NCBI RefSeq assembly: GCF_027887165.1
Contig: NC_077230.1
Location: 25,015,442-25,079,441 of the forward strand
Length of the DNA stretch: 64,000 bases
Origin: Monodelphis domestica
Taxonomy: Eukaryota; Chordata; Mammalia; Didelphimorphia; Didelphidae
Direction of reading: 5' to 3'
Notes under the pieces: generated by a model
What the model was told of the DNA's origin: nothing
The model's database searches: none
What the model saw: only the letters and a program-made list of their open reading frames with translations
Shown here: positions 58,530-64,000 of the stretch, in pieces
How the letters are laid out: each line of letters begins with the position of its first letter
How positions within the stretch are numbered: position 1 is the first letter of the stretch
Translations under genes and position numbers: made by a program

Positions 58530-58850
58530 TTTCTTTAACATTCTTTACTTCTTAAATTTTTCTCTCTCCTTGCTACCCCTGACCTCCACACCAAGGCAAG
58601 CAATATATCAATTATACATATGAAATCATGCAAAACATATTTCCATGTTATCCATATTGCTAAAAAAATTAAGAAAAACAAAGTGAGAAAAGTATACTTC
58701 AGTTTGCCTATGGAGTTCATCAATTCTCTCTTTGGAAATAGTATTTTTTCATCATGAATCCTATATTACTGTTTCTGTGCACCATGATCTCCTGGTTCTT
58801 CTCCCTTCACTTTGCATCAGATATAACCTTGTTAACCAGCTATTCTCTTC
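58530..58850 (-). mobile_element. L1 3' UTR/ORF2 end fragment
   Basis: Antisense ATGAAATCATGCAAAACATA, TTCATCATGAATCCTATATT and CTCCCTTCACTTTGCATCAG. It abuts the ORF1-only LINE on its left. Confidence 0.65.
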
Positions 58851-59560
58851 CCAAATAATTTTTCCCTTATATATTCCTTTTCTTCAATGGAAGAGTTTAT
58901 TATGTCTATCTTTATGGATCTACATGAACAAACTTCTTCCCCTATCCTTTTTCCCTTAAAGCCCTTTTGATTAGAGTTATAAAATACAAGGAGGAAAACA
59001 TGACTTTTGACCATATGATCATCAGTTTCTTACCCAAGATGTCAAAATATTTGGCAATACTTTTTTAGTTCCTTCTGGCAATATTATTATGCTAACATGA
59101 ATCACCAGATGTGTGTAGTAGTCATCTGTTTTGACAAGTTTTAGAAGGTCCTCCGTTATGTTATCAATGTATTCCAGGAAAGACAGCAGATGTCTCTATT
59201 GTTATGATTGAATTGAAAAATTGCTACCTCAGTATCTCTGAATAAAGAATCAATACCTTTTTATTCTTTTTCTGACCCTTCCTGAAAGATCTCTCAGTGG
59301 ATAGCTTCTGAGACTCTATTATATGATTCTTTGGAAGAAAAAAAGTCTTCTTCCTCCTCAAGTCATCCAACTCCCTCTGCTTTGGGAAAAGCTTCAAATA
59401 TGCATTATTTAGCTCTAATAACTTATCAGTTCTTTCCCTTTCCTAACTTCTTTTCAACCTCCCAAATAATGTTTCAGTCTCCATACTTCCAGCTCAGATT
59501 TCACTGAAACCTTGCTTCTTTTTTTTCTTAGAAACTTTGCATTATCACTAATAACCTTGA
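58851..59560 (-). mobile_element. CR1-clade LINE fragment
   Basis: Antisense CTTAAAGCCCTTTTGATTAG, TCACCAGATGTGTGTAGTAG, TTTTGACAAGTTTTAGAAGG and TGCTACCTCAGTATCTCTGA. The first 80 bases repeat sequence also found at 55,900-55,985, so this is a second copy of the family, not the continuation of the first. The end beyond 59,330 is uncertain. Confidence 0.7.
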
Positions 59561-59644
59561 AAGGTATTAAAATCCCTTCATCTTCTCCAGGAATATCAGA
59601 CTAACTTTATTTATTTATTTGTGTGGCTGTGTGTTTATATACTT

Positions 59645-59845
59645 ATTTTAAATTCTTACCTTCTGTCTTAGAATCTATGCTGAGTATTATTTCTATGGCA
59701 GACAAACCATAAGGGTTAGGGTTAAGTAATTGGGGTCAAGTGACTTGACCAGGATCACACAACTAAGAAGAAGTGTCTGAGTTGAACCCAGAACCTCCTG
59801 CCTCCAGACTTGGCTTTCTATACACTGAGCCATGTCGTTGCACCT
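59645..59845 (-). mobile_element. MON1/SINE1-type SINE
   Basis: Antisense TTCTTACCTTCTGTCTTAGA, GGGTCAAGTGACTTGACCAG and GAACCCAGAACCTCCTGCCT. Confidence 0.9.
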
Positions 59846-60305
59846 GATACTTTATAATACAGATAGCAATCACTTATTTGTAGTCAAAATTTAAACATAT
59901 ACCCAGTGAATGTCAATGCAAATTTCCTCCTGTTCTCTAGACCAGTTGATATTTTCAACCTATTTCACTGTTTTGATTTTACTCTTCAAGGATGTAAGTG
60001 CCTCAGCCATAAAGACATGCTTATGTTTATTTTAAATTCTATATCTTCATAATTCAATTATTCTAATTCTACTGCCTTTTGTTAGCTTCAAAAACTCCAG
60101 CAACATACCCTGTCTGTTTCTTTCTACACTGCTCTGTTTTTAATTGTACTAATTTCCCTCATCAAATACCTCACTCCTTCAATTTGCTCTACCTGATAAT
60201 TGTTCCTCTAACCTTTTCTCCTTATTTTGCTTTGCCTGATCAATTATCTTCTTTACCCACCTGAATATTCCTCAAAAAGAAAAAAAAATTCTTTAGTCTT
60301 TGATC
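59846..60305. other. No recognisable feature
   Basis: AT-rich, no gene or named repeat. Confidence 0.5.
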
Positions 60306-60322
60306 TTTATGCCTCATTCTTT

Positions 60323-60530
60323 TTTTTCTTTTTTTTTAAACCCTTACCTTCCGTCTTGGAGTCAATACTGTGTATTGGCTCCAAGGCAGAAGAGTGGTAA
60401 GGGCTAGGCAATGGGGGTCAAGTGACTTGCCCAGGGTCACACAGCTGGGAAGTGTCTGAGGCCAGATCTTAACCTAGGACCTCTCATCTCTAGGCCTGAC
60501 TCTCAATCCACTGAGCTACCCAGCTGCCCC
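60323..60530 (-). mobile_element. MON1/SINE1-type SINE, full length and relatively young
   Basis: Close to the remembered consensus throughout: AACCCTTACCTTCCGTCTTG to a GAGCTACCCAGCTGCCCC head. Perfect 17-bp target-site duplications TTTATGCCTCATTCTTT lie at 60,306-60,322 and 60,531-60,547. Confidence 0.97.
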
Positions 60531-60719
60531 TTTATGCCTCATTCTTTAATCTTCTTTGATCCTCCTTACTCCTACTACTTTTCTTCTTCCTTCCACTTTC
60601 TTTTATTTATTTTTATTTTATGTATTATATACATATAAAATGAAAAACATAATATACATATATATATTTCCTAACACAAACACATAGACACACATTTCAC
60701 TTTCAAAAGTGAAATGGAC

Positions 60720-61800
60720 CGCTTCAAAAGATGGTGGGCTTTCTCCCCTGAGGTCTTCAAGGAGAATCTCAATGACTGTCATTTTTAAATTTGTTTGTTT
60801 TTGTTTTTATGTCTTCTGGGGGCAAACAGAATAAGCCCAGTCTTTTCTTCATAGTAGAGTTTTTCAATAAGCTGAAGAATTATTATTTTTCTCCACTCCC
60901 TACCCATAATGCATCTCTTTTCCATATCCATTTGTCCTTTAACATATCCTCATACAACATGAACTCATAGGTCTTCATCATCCTGGTTTCCTTCTTCTGG
61001 ATACTCTCCAGTTTATCCATGGGTAACTGACACCTCAATGGGAGGCCATCCTTCAGAGGAGGACTAAAAAGGATAGAGTACAGTGGAATTATCACCTTCC
61101 TATTCCTTAAAGCTATTAGATTACATTTTTTGGCTATCACATCAAACTGCTAACTCATATTGATCTTGCAGGCTCCTAAAATACCAGTTGTTTACAGAAC
61201 AACTTCTATCATTTTTAAAAATTCCTTACCATCTGCCTTAGAATCATTGGGGTGAAGTGACTTGTCCAGGATGATATAGCCAGTAAGTTTGGGAGGCCAA
61301 ATTTGAATCCAGGACCTCTGATCAAAAGGCCTAGTGAACAGTTGCTTTCTAACCATGTTTTTCTCGTCTTGTACTTGAGACAATTATTTTTGTACACAAG
61401 TTATGGCTTTACATTTATCCTTTTTGAATTTCAGTATATTATAATCAGTCCAATACTCGAAACTGTCAAGATCCTTTTGGATCCCAGCTCCATCATATGG
61501 TATTTTAGGTATCTCTCCAAATTTTGTGCTACAAATTTGATGAACTTGGCATCTGTTTTTGCCTAAGAAATTGACAAAAGCCTAAACAGTCAAATATCAA
61601 TGCTCAGATCCTTGGGTATCCCCTGGAGACCTCCTGCTACATTTTTGAAGAACCATTTATAACTCTGAGTTACTGTCCAACAAGTTCTGGATCCAACTGA
61701 TTATACTCTGTAAAGTCAATCTCTTGCCATTTCCTCATCATAAAGACCTTTAAATAAGCTCTGAGGTTCTGCCTTATACTCATAATATTTGCAAAGATGA
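60720..61800 (-). mobile_element. CR1-clade LINE 3' half, split by a SINE
   Basis: Antisense GAGGTCTTCAAGGAGAATCT near the 3' end, then CTTCTTCTGGATACTCTCCA, AGAGTACAGTGGAATTATCA, CTGCTAACTCATATTGATCT; after the SINE (61,215-61,345), TTACATTTATCCTTTTTGAA, GATCCTTTTGGATCCCAGCT and GTATCCCCTGGAGACCTCCT. Of all CR1 fragments here it follows the consensus over the longest distance. Confidence 0.85.
61215..61345 (-). mobile_element. MON1/SINE1-type SINE with internal deletion
   Basis: Antisense TTCCTTACCATCTGCCTTAG, then directly GGGGTGAAGTGACTTGTCCA; about 50 bases of the usual middle part are missing. Confidence 0.8.
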
Positions 61801-61948
61801 TTTTTAAAAAGTATAATTATTGGAAAGGCTGAGGGAGGATAAACAGAGTGATGAATTTTTTCATGGAGCTCTGAAATGGTCAAAATATTCTTGAAATCAA
61901 TTTGGAATTATACCCCTAAAATAGATATGTGTGTGGGTATTAAACTGA

Positions 61949-62075
61949 TAATTCATATTGATCTTGCAGGCCACTAAAACACCAGTTGTTCATAGAATGA
62001 CTTCTGTCTTTTTTTTAATCGCTACCATCTGTCTTAGAATCAATACCAAGTCTCAGTTCCAAGGCAGAAATTTGC
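61949..62075 (-). repeat. Second copy of a CR1-SINE junction
   Basis: 61,949-62,043 repeats 61,151-61,247: the CR1 part (ATTCATATTGATCTTGCAGG) runs into the same SINE end (CTACCATCTGTCTTAGAATC) at the same point. The SINE part continues to about 62,070 without the deletion seen in the other copy. Confidence 0.85.
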
Positions 62076-62239
62076 ACCCAGAAATATCACCACTCAGATT
62101 ATATCATGAAGAGATCAAAGTTGGATGAAAAAGATCCGTCCATTCATCTAGCTAGCTAGTTTGCTGTCTGTATATGCACACCTATACATATATATTTAAA
62201 GCTGTTTTTGTTTGTTTTAACAAAGACTTAGAAACAAAA

Positions 62240-62640
62240 TGTGTGCTGGTCAATTAGGGAAGTTGCTGGACAAATTATGGTAAAAGGATGTAATGTTATA
62301 TTGTTATTCCACAACAAATGATGAAAGAATTCAGAGAATCCTGGGAAGATTTGTATAAACTCTGTTAAAAATAAACAGAAGCAGGGAAAATTTTTATAAA
62401 GGGATTTCAATAGTATAAAAAGGACTACAACCTAAAGAACCCTGATTAATACACTATCTGATCATGACTCCAGAAAAAATGATGATAAATCATGCTTCTT
62501 ACTTTCTGGTAGAGAGTTGATGGACTATAGATACTGTTTAAGACAAATATTTTCAGAAATTGTCATAACACTTATATATAATACACATTTATATTTCTTG
62601 TCTTTACTTATTTGTTGAAGGGAAGAGATTTTATTCCAAA
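62240..62640 (+). mobile_element. L1 LINE 3' fragment
   Basis: Sense: TTGCTGGACAAATTATGGTA, CCTGGGAAGATTTGTATAAA and a GAGAGTTGATGGACTATAGA 3' UTR part. Strongly diverged. Confidence 0.65.
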
Positions 62641-63728
62641 GCAGGAATGAATCAGACTTGGTAGGTCAGGATCATTATGTAAAAAAGAAGAAAATAAAAT
62701 CATGTTAAAATTCAGAGAGAAGAGCAGAAGGATGCTTAGGAAATGATATGGCTGAGAAGAACTGTATGGATATTAAACATGATATGTATATTTTTTAATG
62801 TTAATCAACATTGGAAGATTAACAATTTCACATTCAATCTTCTATCTTATTTTTATATGGAAATGCTAATGTTTGTCAATTGTCAAATACATAATTCAAA
62901 TTTTTATTTTTTAAAAGAACGTCATGAGATGTTTTATCAAAAGCTTTGTTAAAATAAAGGTATAACCTAGAGCTTATAGATATTGTTACTATATCTTTAA
63001 GAGCCAAATGGAATATTGTTGAAAGGATAGCTTGTGCAGACAATTGTGAAGTGATAGCTGAAAAAAAAATGCTTTGTTGTGAAGTGCTTTTGCTTATGGA
63101 GTCAGTGAAAGAATATGTGGTTTTTACTTCTGATCTAGGAAATAAATTGTGGAGAGAGACTAGTAAGAGTGATAACATGAGAGAAGCCAAAGAGATTTGT
63201 TTTCTTGTCATGATTAGGAAGAAGTTGGAGAAGACAGAAAGAAAGGAAGAGGAAATATGTTCTCTGATGAAACTCTTTTCACTTTTATCTTATTAGAGGA
63301 TTTGTAAGAAGAGGCTTTAGTTGCTGTCCTGAGAGAAATTGAATAGTAAGACTGTGTTTTCACAAATGAGAAATCAACTGACATTATAGTGAAAATTTCA
63401 AGTGACCAACCATGATTTTTTTACAGTCAAGATTTTACGTGTTGTCATTTATTTTATTTTTAATATAATAAGTTATACATACATACTTATAATTTCAATA
63501 TTTACTTAATTAGACCAGATTCAAAGAATTAATACATGGAAAATAAGAGTTATTACCACAGGAAAAGGAGACATCTCCAGTTCATTAAATAGCTAATATT
63601 GAAATAATCAATATTTAATGAATTGGAGTAGTGACTCAACCTGATTGATTAATTAATAAGAAATAGGTTGAAATTTTGTTAATAAGGAATTCAATAATGC
63701 CCTGATTCTTCCAAACTATAGAACAATA
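62641..63728. other. Mostly unrecognised; short CR1 piece
   Basis: 62,925-63,000 is an antisense CR1 fragment (GTCATGAGATGTTTTATCAA). The rest shows no feature. Confidence 0.5.
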
Positions 63729-63811
63729 ATGTTTGCTTCAGCAGCATATATAGTAAAATTGGAGCGATACAGAGAATAGCATTGCCCCTGTGCAAAGATG
63801 ACATGTAAACA
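63729..63811 (+). pseudogene. U6 snRNA pseudogene, 3' truncated
   Basis: The sequence follows U6 from its 5' end: GCTTCAGCAGCATATATAGT, AAAATTGGAGCGATACAGAG, a GCATTGCCCCTGTGCAAAGA block (the ACAGAGA motif is present, the neighbouring segment has a short deletion) and GACATGTAAAC. It stops before the 3' stem and U-tail. No TATA box or proximal sequence element stands at the proper distance upstream. It is a retroposed, non-functional copy. Confidence 0.9.
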
Positions 63812-64000
63812 CCAACAACAGAACTAAAGAAAGAAAATGAGTCAAGTGGCAGCTTAAGGGATAAAATATAATACTAATATTATAATTGCTGACATTTATA
63901 TAGATCTTAGAGTTTTACCAAGAACTTTAAGTATGACTTCTTTTGATAAAAGTGGGATTTAGTTGTGTTCATCTTTATAATCTCTTTCTATACATGGGGT
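63812..64000. other. No firm feature; weak MIR-like end
   Basis: CTGACATTTATATAGATCTT resembles the outer part of an antisense MIR, but the window ends before it can be confirmed. Confidence 0.35.

Noticed and set aside
59713-59725. Telomere-like GGGTTAGGGTTAA
   Set aside because: Lies inside an antisense SINE at the place where the consensus reads TAAGGGCTAGGCAATGG; point changes account for it.
63729-63811. Functional U6 snRNA gene
   Set aside because: 3' part missing, internal deletion, and no external U6 promoter elements upstream.
1-64000. CRISPR array, operon or bacterial system
   Set aside because: Repeat types, splicing context and gene density are those of a vertebrate nuclear genome; no spaced direct-repeat array is present.

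Overview
The window is nuclear DNA from a marsupial. The evidence is the repeat content: MIR-derived core-SINEs with the GGGGCAGCTAGGTGGC head (MAR1/WSINE1 type), a second SINE whose antisense copy starts AACCCTTACCTTC (MON1/SINE1 type), marsupial-type L1 3' ends, and many CR1-clade, L3 and RTE LINE fragments. Base composition is AT-rich outside two CpG-rich blocks. I cannot name the species. All repeat family names come from memory of consensus sequences, without a database.

There is one convincing protein gene, MID1IP1 (MIG12, a THRSP/Spot14 paralogue). It lies on the minus strand with its whole 188-codon reading frame at 14,770-15,336. The 3' UTR runs left to about 13.5-13.8 kb. A CpG island covers the reading frame and the proximal promoter (about 14.53-16.62 kb). 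The promoter has a TATA box at 16,249-16,255, a cluster of GC boxes at 16,395-16,524, and between them a DR4 site at 16,353-16,368 that closely resembles the LXR element of Srebf1c. A second small CpG-rich block at 18.54-18.92 kb carries a good minus-strand splice donor and is a candidate distal first exon. Upstream of it lies nearly 1 kb of pyrimidine-rich sequence (19.0-19.97 kb).

The rest is repeat-rich, gene-free DNA. From 0 to 12 kb there are SINEs, L3 and L1 fragments and a purine tract. From 20 to 43 kb there are nested L1s, an RTE/L3/CR1 cluster, a long L3 copy, two LINE copies with ORF1 but little or no ORF2, and an LTR-like fossil. From 43 to 48.6 kb there are few recognisable repeats and no gene. 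From 48.6 to 63 kb there is a dense series of mostly minus-strand CR1 and L1 fragments, including an ORF1-only LINE at 56.2-58.5 kb and a small tandem duplication at 61-62 kb. A broken U6 snRNA copy lies near the right end. I see no CRISPR array, operon or novel protein system. The most rewarding items are the regulatory architecture of MID1IP1 and a few unexplained inverted and direct repeats.
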